Source: Acidobacterium sp. S8 (GTDB taxonomy: Bacteria; Acidobacteriota; Terriglobia; Terriglobales; Acidobacteriaceae). Taken from it: 64,000 nucleotides of DNA. The first letter of the stretch is position 1; each line of letters begins with the position of its first letter. Both the position numbers and the translations under genes were made by a program. A model generated the notes under the pieces. That model was not told the origin of the DNA and ran no database searches. It saw nothing but the letters and a program-made list of their open reading frames with translations. Below, in pieces: positions 1 to 9,648 of the stretch. The DNA is taken from the NCBI RefSeq assembly GCF_009765985.1, contig NZ_LMUM01000028.1, positions 318,402 through 382,401 on the forward strand, written 5' to 3'.

Positions 1-2
1 GT

Positions 3-131
3 AGCCGGACGATGCGGTCGCCGCTTGATCACCGCAACTGGTATTACGCCAATGCTCCCAGCGCAGCCGTACCGGATGGTCTTGGCGACGAAGTTGCCAT
101 TCGCGCTATCTGGTCGGCTGACCAATCATAG
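3..131 (+). CDS. C-terminal tail of a gene cut by the window start
   Basis: An open frame runs from the window edge to a TAG at 129-131 and encodes about 42 residues containing NWYYANAPSAAVPDGLGDE. Composition and codon use look like real protein, whereas the two other forward frames do not. I do not recognise the family. It would be the 3' end of a gene lying upstream of the TonB receptor on the same strand. The call rests only on open frame and composition. Confidence 0.3.
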   Translation, partial: SRTMRSPLDHRNWYYANAPSAAVPDGLGDEVAIRAIWSADQS

Positions 132-683
132 AGTTATTTGAGTCAAAACATTCTTGGACAGCGTTTGCGAGGCTGGACACCGTGCCATGGACTTTTATCG
201 GATCTCCTCAGGTACGCGACTACGTAATTTCGAGCTTCTCGTGCGCCTCAACAATATGCCAGTTCAACCAGAACGATCGATATAGCGGACTGCCCCCGGC
301 TCTCGATTCTCAAAGCCAGCTAGCTTTTGGCAGCTCATCTGGTCGGCGCAGCTTCCCACCCAGGCTGAACCTCACTCGTCGTGGCTGATCCGTCTTTGCT
401 CATCGGACCTTCAGTTATGCTGCCAGCATCCCGAGGTGGCTACCGTTACGTGTGTCCCGCCCGAAACTGTCCAGCCATATCAAAGAGATACGGCATAGTT
501 AGGAACCGTCTCTAACCTTGCCAAAGCATCTTCCCACCGCCGTAGTGTGATCCGTGGAATGAAAAGCAGGAGATCGAATCACCGCTTTGACTCGATTCGA
601 CAGCAGGATAGCCATTTGTTTCCGGTCACAAATCGCTCCCTGCCGACTATTGCTGCACTTTGTAAGAACCCACGGAGGTCAGG
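132..683. other. intergenic region upstream of the TonB receptor
   Basis: About 550 bases. The short open frames here have no recognisable product or ribosome site. It presumably carries the promoter of the receptor gene. Only the GGAGGT ribosome site just before 684 is clear. Confidence 0.5.
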
Positions 684-3600
684 ATGACACAACGAAGAAG
701 TTGGCTTAAGCGCTTTCATTTGAGTTTCGTGCTCATTACAGTATGTTGCGCGAGTGTGTTGAGCTTTGCGCAAAGCGATCGCGGCAGTATATCGGGAATC
801 GTCACCGATCCATCAGGCTCCGGAATACCGGGGGTCAAGATCACCGCTACCAATATCGCAATGGGCACGCAGAACTCTACTGTCACGACTGAATCAGGAA
901 ACTATACGATCCCGCAATTAGCCGCAGGCGAATACTCTGTGACGGTAGTTGCGCCTGGGTTTGCTGAGCTGATCCACACCGGAATTACGGTTTTGGTTGG
1001 GCAGACAGCACGTGTCGATTTGAAACCGGGTGTTGGGCAAGTCACGTCGACGGTTACGGTGACAGCGGATGCTCCTCTGCTCCAGACAGAGAGTGCACAG
1101 AACAATGTCCAGGTCACCACGAGGGACCTCAATGAGCTTCCGATCAACATTACCGGTATCGGAGCTGTGCGCGACCCGATGGGTTTTGCCGCTTTGGTGC
1201 CGGGAACCATCGCGGGCGGCTGGAACGATATCCACATCAGCGGCTCGCCCGCGACGACCTACCGCGTCTTTATGGACGGACTGGATGACACCTCGGCGGT
1301 AAAGGGCGCGATCTCCGATGAGCAGCAGCCCTCAGTCGAATCGCTCGGGTCAGAATCCGTGATGATCAATAACTATTCCGCTAAATTTGGTCAGTCCGGC
1401 GGCGGAATCTTCAATTACACCTCGAAATCAGGCACCAGGAGACTGCATGGGTCGGCCTTCATGTACCTCGAGAATGAGGACCTGAACGCCGGACAGCCCT
1501 TCAACTACACCCCAAGCGGCGAGAAATATAACCCGGCGCAACGGCAGCTTGACTTCGGCGGTTCTTTCGGCGGACCGGTGGTGATTCCTCACCTTTACGA
1601 CGGCCGCAACAAAACTTTCTTCTTCTTCGCGTACGAGGAATACCACAACACGCAAACGCTCAACCAGGGAACCATCACGGTTCCCACGAACGCCTATCTG
1701 AATGGCGATCTGAGCTCTCTCCTGCTTGGTCCCATTGTCGATTCCAATGGGGCCCCTGTCCTCGATTGTCTGGGTCGGCCGATGATCAATGGCGCAGTGT
1801 ACAACCCGGCGACGACCAGAGTAGCAACCTGCACGGATGGCTCAACCAAAACGGTCCGGGATCCGTTCCCGAATAATTTTATCGGCGCGCCCAGCACATG
1901 GGATCCGGTGGCCCAGAAGGCTCTTGCTTACATGCCTACTCCCTCCGGGTCTACTGCCAATGCGCTGACCAACAACTATCCCAATTTGCAGCCGAACAAC
2001 AAGTACCAGTACCTGACGAGCATCAAGATCGATCACTCGATCGGTGAGAAGTGGCACTTCTCGGGTTATTACATTGCCGAGTATTCCAACAAAGACAATG
2101 CTGCTAACGGCATAAACACCGCGGGAGGCTCGACCCGCTGGAATATGACGCCCGCCCCGCAGATATATCTCAACGCGGACTATACGGCCACGCCGAATCT
2201 GGTGCTGCACGCCGGATTCGACTTTACGCGTCACAACGCCCTGCAGAATTCGGCGGTGCAGGATTTCAAAGCGTCAACTCTCGGGTTGAACACGGCGGCA
2301 AATATGCCAGGCGGCGCTGCGAATACTTTTCCGATCTTCTCCGGGCTTACCGTCAACCGTCAGAGTGTTCCGCAACTGGGAATAAACAACGCGCCGTTTA
2401 TTGACAATAACTGGTACAACACTGAGTCCGCGATCTGGGTTCACGGCCGCCATGTTTTCGAATTAGGCGGCGATTTCCGTCATCAGTCGTTTGGCACTCA
2501 CAACGACCTGTCGGCCGGGTCTTACGGTTTCTCTGCCGATCAGACGTCTCTGCCGTCGTCCCAGGGCCAAAACCTTTATGGAGCGAGCCTCGGCGACGGT
2601 TTCGCGAGCTTCGTTCTTGGCCAATTGAGTGGCGCAAGCATCGGGAACGATAACATTCAGTGGTTTCACCGTCTGGAAGGCGGGCTTTACGTGCTGGACA
2701 CCTGGAAGCTCACGCGCAACCTCACAGTGAACTATGGACTGCGCTGGGATCTCGAACAGATGCAACGTGAACAACATGACCGGGAAACGCAATTTAGTCC
2801 CACTGTCGTGAATCCGTCAGCTGGCGGCCTGCTGGGTGGAACCGAATACGAGGGATATGGGCAAGGACGTTGCAACTGCATTTTCGAGAAGTTCTATCCC
2901 TGGATGGTTCAACCTCGCCTTGGTATCAGTTATCAACTGGATCCAAAGACCGTACTCCATGCGGCGACCGGACTTTACTCTGGCCCGCAGCTCTTCATGA
3001 ACGAAGAGATCTACAGCAACCAGGGATTTGGCTTTAACCAGGTGTTCCTGACCAGTCCTTCGTATGGCATTGCCGCTGGACAGCTTTCTAATGGCATACC
3101 GTACTCCTCGGCTGCTCTGACAGCTACCGACTTCGACCCTGGCGCCTATCCGAACATCGGTCAACTCAACTCGCCCCCGCCGTTCATTGTTCCCAACAAT
3201 GGTCGTCCGCCACGTTTCCTGCAATCAACCGTTTCCATCGAGCGCGAGATTGCAAACAGCCTGGCGCTCAAAATATCCTACCTCAGTAACCGCGGTGCCT
3301 GGCTCAACTCCGACGGGCTCACGAATACTATAAACGAGCTCACTCCTACGGTCCTCTCACAGAAATATGGTTTAAATGTTGCCAACCCAAACGACTTCAA
3401 TCTGCTGACGCAGCCGATCTCTTCTCCTGCCGTGGCGGCAAGAGGCTTCGTGGCTCCGTACTCCACTTTCCCGTCTGGAGCCACACTGGCCCAGGCATTA
3501 CGGCCATTCCCGCAATTCGGTAATATTGGCGACTACTACGAGCACAATGGCAATTGGTGGTATGACGCGCTTCAAATCCAGGTTACCAAACGTCTCAAGA

Positions 3601-4358
3601 ACGGATTGTCGGGTGGTCTCGGTTACTCTTGGTCGAAGAATCTGGGAACCATCACCAGTACTGGAACTTACACCGTGGCGATGCCGGTACAGGATCCCAG
3701 CCAGCCGGCCAAGAACGCAAAATCCTATGTGGCCATCGACCAGCCGCACATGCTCAATTTTTACTTCAATTACGAGGTGCCGAGATTCAGTTTTGCGCAA
3801 ACGGGCTGGAAGCGCCTGCTATTAACCGGCTGGACAACTGATGGAATTTTCCATTACCAGAGCGGTTTTCCGATACAAACACCGAATTCGACGAGCCCTC
3901 TAACTTCTGTGACGTTCGGTAACGCAGTCTGGGCGAATCGCGTTCCAGGTCAGAAGCTCTTCCTGCACAGCCTCAACAGCCACAACGTCGATCCCCACAC
4001 TACGTTCTTTCTCAATCCCGCTGCGTGGGCAGAGCCGGCCCCCGGAACCTACGCTACTTCCAAGCCTTTCTATGGCGATTATCGTGGTCCGAGATATCCA
4101 AACGAACAGTTGGGCTTCGGCAAGGTCATCCCTCTTAAGGAGGGGCTGAAATTTTCGCTCCGCGCGGATTTCTTCAATGTCTTTAATCGCTGGGCGTATC
4201 CTAACCTGAATAACACGTCAAATCCTTTTCAGACTCCTCAGTATGCGAGCGACGGAAGCATTTCCAACGGTTTCGGCTTCTTCGGAGATGGCATCTCCGG
4301 CGCGGGCGGCAACTTTGCTCCGAGAAGTGGCGAGTTCGTCGCGAGAATCGAATTCTAG
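684..4358 (+). CDS. TonB-dependent receptor, Oar-like, with carboxypeptidase-regulatory-like N-terminal domain
   Basis: Outer-membrane receptor of 1224 residues, probably for uptake of an oligosaccharide or other large ligand energised by TonB/ExbBD. A signal peptide covers residues 1-29 (RR..WLKRF then a hydrophobic core, cleavage near SFA-Q). Residues about 33-115 form the beta-sandwich carboxypeptidase-regulatory-like domain (GSISGIVTDPSGSGIPGV). A plug-like segment follows, then a long beta-barrel with repeated FFFFAYEEY-type and GLRWDLEQ-type strands, ending in the aromatic C-terminus ARIEF typical of outer-membrane barrels. The ATG is preceded by GGAGGT with good spacing. Length and architecture match the large Oar-like receptors abundant in Acidobacteriota, which are often annotated without a known ligand. 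The next genes on the strand encode an FG-GAP protein and a TPR protein; the palindrome at 4383-4412 separates them from this gene. Confidence 0.9.
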   Translation: MTQRRSWLKRFHLSFVLITVCCASVLSFAQSDRGSISGIVTDPSGSGIPGVKITATNIAMGTQNSTVTTESGNYTIPQLAAGEYSVTVVAPGFAELIHTGITVLVGQTARVDLKPGVGQVTSTVTVTADAPLLQTESAQNNVQVTTRDLNELPINITGIGAVRDPMGFAALVPGTIAGGWNDIHISGSPATTYRVFMDGLDDTSAVKGAISDEQQPSVESLGSESVMINNYSAKFGQSGGGIFNYTSKSGTRRLHGSAFMYLENEDLNAGQPFNYTPSGEKYNPAQRQLDFGGSFGGPVVIPHLYDGRNKTFFFFAYEEYHNTQTLNQGTITVPTNAYLNGDLSSLLLGPIVDSNGAPVLDCLGRPMINGAVYNPATTRVATCTDGSTKTVRDPFPNNFIGAPSTWDPVAQKALAYMPTPSGSTANALTNNYPNLQPNNKYQYLTSIKIDHSIGEKWHFSGYYIAEYSNKDNAANGINTAGGSTRWNMTPAPQIYLNADYTATPNLVLHAGFDFTRHNALQNSAVQDFKASTLGLNTAANMPGGAANTFPIFSGLTVNRQSVPQLGINNAPFIDNNWYNTESAIWVHGRHVFELGGDFRHQSFGTHNDLSAGSYGFSADQTSLPSSQGQNLYGASLGDGFASFVLGQLSGASIGNDNIQWFHRLEGGLYVLDTWKLTRNLTVNYGLRWDLEQMQREQHDRETQFSPTVVNPSAGGLLGGTEYEGYGQGRCNCIFEKFYPWMVQPRLGISYQLDPKTVLHAATGLYSGPQLFMNEEIYSNQGFGFNQVFLTSPSYGIAAGQLSNGIPYSSAALTATDFDPGAYPNIGQLNSPPPFIVPNNGRPPRFLQSTVSIEREIANSLALKISYLSNRGAWLNSDGLTNTINELTPTVLSQKYGLNVANPNDFNLLTQPISSPAVAARGFVAPYSTFPSGATLAQALRPFPQFGNIGDYYEHNGNWWYDALQIQVTKRLKNGLSGGLGYSWSKNLGTITSTGTYTVAMPVQDPSQPAKNAKSYVAIDQPHMLNFYFNYEVPRFSFAQTGWKRLLLTGWTTDGIFHYQSGFPIQTPNSTSPLTSVTFGNAVWANRVPGQKLFLHSLNSHNVDPHTTFFLNPAAWAEPAPGTYATSKPFYGDYRGPRYPNEQLGFGKVIPLKEGLKFSLRADFFNVFNRWAYPNLNNTSNPFQTPQYASDGSISNGFGFFGDGISGAGGNFAPRSGEFVARIEF

Positions 4359-4382
4359 CGTCCATTCAGCCAAACTCTAACG

Positions 4383-4412
4383 AACAGGCCAGATGAATTC
4401 ATCTGGCCTGTT
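4383..4412. terminator. 30-bp perfect palindrome after the TonB receptor
   Basis: AACAGGCCAGATGAA is followed directly by its exact reverse complement, 24 bases after the receptor stop codon. As RNA it would fold into a strong hairpin. The downstream tail (AACTTG) is not a classic U-run, so it may act as a bidirectional or imperfect terminator or as an mRNA 3' stabiliser. It contains an EcoRI-like GAATTC centre. Confidence 0.6.
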
Positions 4413-4528
4413 AACTTGCACGAAAGTGTTTTGTACGGACAACATGTAGCAAAATTGGTATCCAAGAAAAGGATGGGTGTTATGGAGCTGACTGGTGCAA
4501 CCCCACCTGGAATGATTTGTGCGGAAGA

Positions 4529-6238
4529 ATGAAGTTGGCAATCACGCGACGTAACTTTCTAACAGGCTTGGCTGCTCTAAGTTCGGGAACATTGGACTCC
4601 CGGGCATTGTCGCTATTGCGCACTTCTTTTCAGGATGCCGAGCACGATTCCGAGAAACCTCGGGAGCAATATTTCGAGACATGGACAGCACAGAAAACAG
4701 GAATCACCTGGAAACACGACAATGCACTCTCGAGACTTCGCTATTTGCCAGAATCCATGGGGCCGGGGGTGGGTATATTCGACTACGATAATGACGGCTG
4801 GATGGATCTGTATTTTGTAAATAGCGGTCCTGCGGATTTCTTTCAGCCTGCAAAACCGCTACGCAATGCTTTGTACCACAACAACCGCGACGGAACCTTT
4901 ACCGATGTGACGGAAAAGGCAGGAGTGGCGGGAAGAGATTTCGGCATTGGCGTTGCAGCCGCCGACTACGATCGAGACGGATGGACAGATATCCTGGTAA
5001 CAACCTATGGACGGCTGATTCTCTATCACAACAATCATGACGGAACCTTTACAGATGTGACCAAAGCCGCAGGCCTGGATGAGCCGGGCCTGTTCACCAG
5101 CGCTGCCTGGTTTGATTCTGACAACAATGGCCTGCTCGATTTGTTCGTCTGTCACTTCGTAAAGTACGGCAAATCGCTGGAACAGGATTGCAGCGTAAAC
5201 GGGATTCGCCACTATTGCTATCCAAAGACATATGAAGCTTGGGCGAGCCGTCTCTATAAGAACAACGGCGATGGAACCTTCACCGACATAAGCGCTCCTT
5301 CCGGGATTGGGAAGTATTTGGGGAAGGCCTTTGGGGTTGTCGCGACTGACATCAACAACGATGGCCTGCTGGATCTGTTTGTTGCAAATGATTCCGTTCC
5401 CAACTTCCTGTATCTGAATAAGGGAGGCGGCAAGTTTGAAGAGATCGGTTTCCAGGCGGGTGTGGCATATAGTGCGGATGGTGCGGCGCGCTCGGGCATG
5501 GGCGTAGACGCGGCCGATTTTGATGGCGACGGCCGGGAAGATCTTCTCGTCGCTAATATTAGTCGTGAACGCGATTCTCTATACCGCAATACCGGGCACA
5601 ATACATTTGTGGATGCAGCCGGCGCGACTGGACTAGGCATGGCGACTGCGATGTATACGGGGTGGGGCTGTCGCTTTGTCGATTTCGATCTGGATGGAAG
5701 ACAGGATTTGATTTTGGTCAGTGGACACCCGGACGATCTCATCGAATCGGTCAACAGCAGCTTGCAGTATCGAGAGCCTCTTTTACTTTTTCACAACAAT
5801 GGCAATGGGTTTGACAATGTCAGTGCTGCAGGTGGTCCGGCCTTCAAAGAGTCGTATGCAGCCAGGGGGCTTGCTGTGGGAGATCTCGATAATGACGGGC
5901 GTGTCGATATGGTTGTCGGGATCAGTGGCGGAGCTCCCCTGGTCCTTCACAATGTAGTTAGCAATTCAAATCGTTGGATCGGTCTGAGTCTTACCGGACT
6001 TACAGTGGGCGCCAGGATCACGTGGTCGGTCAACGGAGCTGAGCACAGTATTTTCAAGCGAGGCGGTGGAAGCTATCTCTCTTCCTGTGATCCGCGCGAT
6101 GTATTGGGCCTGGGCGCGGCGGAATATGCCGACTGGATTCAGGTTCGATGGCCCGCGGCCATCGGACGCACAGACCGCTTCGAACATGTGCGCGCTGGCA
6201 AGTACTACTCCTTGTCGCCTGGGGGGAAGCTTCTATGA
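4529..6238 (+). CDS. CRTAC1-type FG-GAP repeat protein with ASPIC/UnbV C-terminal domain
   Basis: Exported protein of about 569 residues. I prefer the ATG at 4529 over an in-frame TTG at 4517 because it opens a Tat-like signal (ITRRNFLTGLAALSSG). Successive FG-GAP/VCBS beta-propeller blades carry calcium-binding loops such as DYDNDGWMDLYF, DYDRDGWTDIL, DINNDGLLDLF, DFDGDGREDLL and DLDNDGRVDMV. The last about 70 residues match the ASPIC/UnbV domain (GGGSYLSSCDPRDVLGLG, then WIQVRWP). Such proteins are frequent in Acidobacteriota and Planctomycetota and are thought to work in extracellular binding, but no biochemical role is established. The stop overlaps the start of the TPR gene by ATGA, so the two are probably translated together. 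A second copy of this pair type occurs at 54.4-57.3 kb. Confidence 0.85.
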   Translation: MKLAITRRNFLTGLAALSSGTLDSRALSLLRTSFQDAEHDSEKPREQYFETWTAQKTGITWKHDNALSRLRYLPESMGPGVGIFDYDNDGWMDLYFVNSGPADFFQPAKPLRNALYHNNRDGTFTDVTEKAGVAGRDFGIGVAAADYDRDGWTDILVTTYGRLILYHNNHDGTFTDVTKAAGLDEPGLFTSAAWFDSDNNGLLDLFVCHFVKYGKSLEQDCSVNGIRHYCYPKTYEAWASRLYKNNGDGTFTDISAPSGIGKYLGKAFGVVATDINNDGLLDLFVANDSVPNFLYLNKGGGKFEEIGFQAGVAYSADGAARSGMGVDAADFDGDGREDLLVANISRERDSLYRNTGHNTFVDAAGATGLGMATAMYTGWGCRFVDFDLDGRQDLILVSGHPDDLIESVNSSLQYREPLLLFHNNGNGFDNVSAAGGPAFKESYAARGLAVGDLDNDGRVDMVVGISGGAPLVLHNVVSNSNRWIGLSLTGLTVGARITWSVNGAEHSIFKRGGGSYLSSCDPRDVLGLGAAEYADWIQVRWPAAIGRTDRFEHVRAGKYYSLSPGGKLL

Positions 6239-7014
6239 TTCTGCTTCTCGCACTGCAACTCGCAGTCGGCGCAGCACAACATTATGAGAACGCCAAACAG
6301 GATTTTGCCCAACGGAAATTTTCCGAGGCCGTTAGCGAAGTTGATGCAGCCCTGCATGAGAACCCATATATGGTTCCGGCCCTGGTCCTCAAGGCTCGGC
6401 TAGCCACCTTTGCGCATCGTCCGGATGTTGCCAAGAGCTGTCTCATCACGGCCATCACAGCCGATCCAACATCCGAAGAGGCGCAGTTCTTTCTTGGGGT
6501 GTTTTACTACATGCAAAACGATTTCAAATTGGCGATCTCACCGCTGCAGACAGCCCAAACCCTCTCTCCTGAAAATCCACTGCCCGTCTTCTATCTTGCG
6601 ATGACCCATGAAGCTATGGGACAAGACGCCAACGCCTTGAAGCTCTACCAGCAGGCAGAGAATCTTTCCCCGCAGAAATCGGCGCAAACCGCGTCGATTC
6701 TTGTGGCATACGGCAGGTTTCTACTTTCACAGGGCCGCAACGAGGACAGTATTGAAAAAGATCGACGCGCCGTTGAGGCAGACCCTGACTCTCGCGATGC
6801 ACACTATGAATTGGCAAAGGGGTTGGATCGCGATGGAGATCCCAAGAATGCCGCACTCGAAGGAGAACGAGCCCTGACTCTGCCAGCGCTCGGCACCAGC
6901 GATGCCCAGATCCATTTTCTCCTGGCAAATGTCTATCGGAAATTGAATCAACCTGATTTAGCAAAGGCCCATTTGGAGAAATTCCAGGCTGCTCCCCAGA
7001 CAGCTCGCAGGTGA
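6235..7014 (+). CDS. TPR repeat protein, translationally coupled to the CRTAC1 gene
   Basis: A 259-residue protein. The start is the ATG at 6235, which shares ATGA with the stop of the preceding gene and has a GGGGGGAAG ribosome site just upstream. An upstream extension in the same frame would lie antiparallel to no evidence and inside the CRTAC1 gene, so I discarded it. The N-terminus (ILLLALQLAVGAA) is a short hydrophobic export or anchor signal. The rest is helical repeats with TPR signatures (A..P....A....LA, for example EAQFFLGVFYYMQNDFKLAI and VFYLAMTHEAMGQDANALKL), about five units. TPR proteins act as scaffolds. The coupling suggests that it works with the FG-GAP protein, probably in the periplasm. 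Function otherwise unknown. Confidence 0.75.
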   Translation: MILLLALQLAVGAAQHYENAKQDFAQRKFSEAVSEVDAALHENPYMVPALVLKARLATFAHRPDVAKSCLITAITADPTSEEAQFFLGVFYYMQNDFKLAISPLQTAQTLSPENPLPVFYLAMTHEAMGQDANALKLYQQAENLSPQKSAQTASILVAYGRFLLSQGRNEDSIEKDRRAVEADPDSRDAHYELAKGLDRDGDPKNAALEGERALTLPALGTSDAQIHFLLANVYRKLNQPDLAKAHLEKFQAAPQTARR

Positions 7015-7437
7015 GTTGTGCTTCGTCAGAGTGCACTGTGGAATGGCGCCGATAAAAAATGAATTGCTTCGTCTACCCGATTTCCTGATTGGTCTAATGT
7101 TCGGAAGCGCCGGCCAGAAGACGACACGCCGACACATTGATGTCGTGTGGCTAACCCCGATATCGTATTCGGCGCGGCAGAAGCTCGAAATCGCGCAAAG
7201 ATCTCGAATGCGCCTCTTCGCAGTGCTCGAGAGCTTTGCTGAAACGTGGCAGATTTGCCTTCGCTACATTGTCATAGCTATGAAGAGCTGCGGAACGTTA
7301 GGCACTGAAAAGGTAACCTAACAAAGGTACAAATCAGCGTTGCTTATACAAAGCTGAGGCCGGATTCGGTTCAATTAGCTGGATTTAGGCAAAGCAAAAT
7401 CTTTTGTAAATTGGTTGAGGATTGTCATCCCGGTATC
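7015..7437. other. intergenic region between TPR gene and MFS gene
   Basis: About 420 bases. An open frame at 7016-7321 has a TTG start, no ribosome site and no recognisable family, so I do not call it. Nothing else stands out. Confidence 0.4.
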
Positions 7438-9153
7438 ATGGTAATCGTTCATTCCCAGTCCACTAATCCTCTAATGCCTCTGCCTCCCGTTCCCAATCCG
7501 CCTCCAGTCACCGCACCCGAGCCGGCCAAATCTGTCACAGGTTTCGAGCCTTTGCAGTCGCCGCTCTTTCGCAAACTTTGGATCGCATCCACCATCTCAA
7601 ACCTTGGTGGATGGATGCAGGACACCGCCGGTACCTGGTTGATGACTGTTCTCACGTCATCCCCTCTCCTCATTGCCCTCATGCAAACAGCGGCCAGCCT
7701 GCCTGTAGTAGTGCTGGGTCTGTTGGCGGGTGCAACTGCGGATATTTTCGATCGGAGAAGACTCCTCATTTTCTGGCAGGCCTGGATGCTCACTGCCGTC
7801 GCGCTACTCAGCCTACTCACTTTTTTCAATGTTATTTCGCCATGGGTGCTCCTGATCCTCACGTTCCTGCTCAACATAGGAACGGCAATGAACAGTCCGG
7901 CTTGGCAGGCGATAATGCCGGAATTGGTGCCGCGCGAGCAACTCCCCGAGGCAGTCTCGCTCAACAGCGCTGGCTTCAACCTGGCTCGTGCCCTCGGTCC
8001 CGCGCTTGGAGGTCTGGGGGTCGCTGCTTTTACCCGCGCAGATACAGGGGCGGCTTCAGTCTTCCTTCTGAATTCACTCTCGTTCGTGGGAGTCATTCTC
8101 GTTCTCTATCAGTGGAAGCGCAATCCACTCTTCAAAAGTGCGCTGCCGGCTGAGCGCATCTTCGGATCCATGCGCGCCGGACTTCGCTATATCCAGTACA
8201 CTCCGTCGTTGAAGGCGACTCTGGCGCGCGCATTCATCTTCACCATTTTTGTTAGTGCTGTGTGGTCGCTTCTCGCAGTCGTAGCGGCGCGCGTGCTGCA
8301 TCAAGGTGCACTGGGTTACGGAATCCTGAACGGCAGTATGGGACTCGGTGCGGTTATAGGCGCCACAAGCCTGCCACGTGTACGCCGCAAATTCTCGGCA
8401 GACATGATTATCACGATGTCGACTGGCGTCTTCATCGGAACTTTGCTGGTACTCGCCTTCGTCCACTATGCGTTGATCATCATTGCAATGCTGTTGTTCG
8501 CCGGCTTTGCCTGGACCAGCACCATGTCCACTTTGAATCTTGCCGTACAAGTGTTAGCTCCAAACTGGGTACAGGCACGCGCGCTCGGCATTTACCAGAT
8601 GGTGTTTTCAAGTGGCATGGCGATCGGCAGCGTGATCTGGGGGATGATAGCCGAACATATTTCGACGCCAGTTTCTCTCACCAGCGCCGCCATCGGCCTG
8701 CTCGTGACGATACCCATTGGCAGCCGCTTGCATGTGCTACGTGGAGAGCAGCCTGACCTGACCCCCTTTCGCTCGAAATTCTTGCCCCCGCAACTCTCCA
8801 TCGAGCCGGAGATGACTGACGGCCCGGTGCGTGTCCTCATTGATTACTTGGTCGATCCGAAAGACTATAACGCATTCGTCCATGCTATTCACGAACTCAA
8901 GGATATCCGGCTGCGTGACGGCGCCATTCGCTGGGGCATCTTTCAGGATGCGGACAATCCTCGTCATCTCAATGAGACATTCGTCATGGAATCATGGATC
9001 GACTATCTACGCCAGCGTGAACGCTTCACAGCTTCGGATCGGACGATTAGAGATCGCGTGGTCAGTTTTCACCGTGGCGAAAATCCGCCCCGCATTACGC
9101 ATACGCTCTATGCCAAGGAACGCGCCGAATTCAAAAGCGACAATTCATCATGA
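7438..9153 (+). CDS. MFS exporter, EntS/MFS_3-like, with C-terminal soluble domain
   Basis: Inner-membrane major facilitator of about 571 residues. The core from about residue 35 to 425 has 12 predicted membrane helices. It carries the family pattern FRKLWIASTISNLGGWMQD at the start of helix 1, a DIFDRRRLL loop between helices 2 and 3, and NSPAWQAIMPELVPREQLPEA in the middle. The remaining about 140 residues form a soluble domain (VLIDYLVDPKDYNAFVHAI and MESWIDYLRQRERF) that resembles a dimeric ferredoxin-like/antibiotic-monooxygenase fold; this extension is typical of the EntS-like MFS_3 group. Substrate unknown; siderophore or drug efflux is usual for the family. The ATG at 7438 lacks a strong ribosome site, and one at 7474 is also possible. 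No operon partner is evident. Confidence 0.8.
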   Translation: MVIVHSQSTNPLMPLPPVPNPPPVTAPEPAKSVTGFEPLQSPLFRKLWIASTISNLGGWMQDTAGTWLMTVLTSSPLLIALMQTAASLPVVVLGLLAGATADIFDRRRLLIFWQAWMLTAVALLSLLTFFNVISPWVLLILTFLLNIGTAMNSPAWQAIMPELVPREQLPEAVSLNSAGFNLARALGPALGGLGVAAFTRADTGAASVFLLNSLSFVGVILVLYQWKRNPLFKSALPAERIFGSMRAGLRYIQYTPSLKATLARAFIFTIFVSAVWSLLAVVAARVLHQGALGYGILNGSMGLGAVIGATSLPRVRRKFSADMIITMSTGVFIGTLLVLAFVHYALIIIAMLLFAGFAWTSTMSTLNLAVQVLAPNWVQARALGIYQMVFSSGMAIGSVIWGMIAEHISTPVSLTSAAIGLLVTIPIGSRLHVLRGEQPDLTPFRSKFLPPQLSIEPEMTDGPVRVLIDYLVDPKDYNAFVHAIHELKDIRLRDGAIRWGIFQDADNPRHLNETFVMESWIDYLRQRERFTASDRTIRDRVVSFHRGENPPRITHTLYAKERAEFKSDNSS

Positions 9154-9645
9154 GGTGACTCAGAACCATGGCAATTCTGGATCACTGTTTTGATGCGATA
9201 TCGTCTTTGATTGAAACCGGCGCAACGCTTCGAGAAACTTGCGGGAATGTCCTGGAAACGAAGGCAAGCAAAGAAGCCATGGCTGCTCATAAGGATCGCA
9301 GAAACCAGCCCGGCGTGTTTGCTAAACCGCTTTCTTCTTTGCTCTTCCTTCACCAGCGCTGGTTTCCCGGATTCGGGGACTAATCGACTCTTCGATGAGT
9401 GACTTGGCGATTTACCACTCATCGAGGCAGCGGCTACGAGTCAATTACATCCATCTGTCCGAGATGCCGGTTTTTCGGCAACTTGCCAGAGGCATAGCCG
9501 ACCGGGGGTGAATGCATGCATGCATAGTCCTCTTTACTGCTACTCAACATCCTCTATTGACGTGATTGCTCTACGCGCAGAAGTGACGATCGAGCATCTC
9601 TGTTCATGTTGACATCCGACCCGAGCGGTGCAACACTTGGGTCGG
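9154..9645. other. intergenic region between MFS gene and padR
   Basis: About 490 bases. It holds an inverted repeat CGATGAGTG (9393-9401) / CACTCATCG (9416-9424), which could end the MFS transcript, and the repeat that covers the padR start (9613-9648). A 71-codon open frame at 9168-9383 has only a weak ribosome site and no recognisable product. Confidence 0.4.
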
Positions 9646-9648
9646 ATG
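9613..9648. promoter_or_regulatory. inverted repeat covering the padR start codon
   Basis: CATCCGACCC at 9613-9622 is repeated inverted as GGGTCGGATG at 9639-9648, a perfect 10-bp pair with a 16-nt loop. The right arm contains the ATG of the PadR gene. As DNA it could be an autoregulatory operator. As RNA it would form a GC-rich hairpin that hides the start codon. Which of these applies cannot be decided from sequence. Confidence 0.5.

Noticed and set aside
9168..9383. 71-codon frame after the MFS gene
   Set aside because: Only a weak ribosome site, no recognisable family, ends inside low-information sequence.
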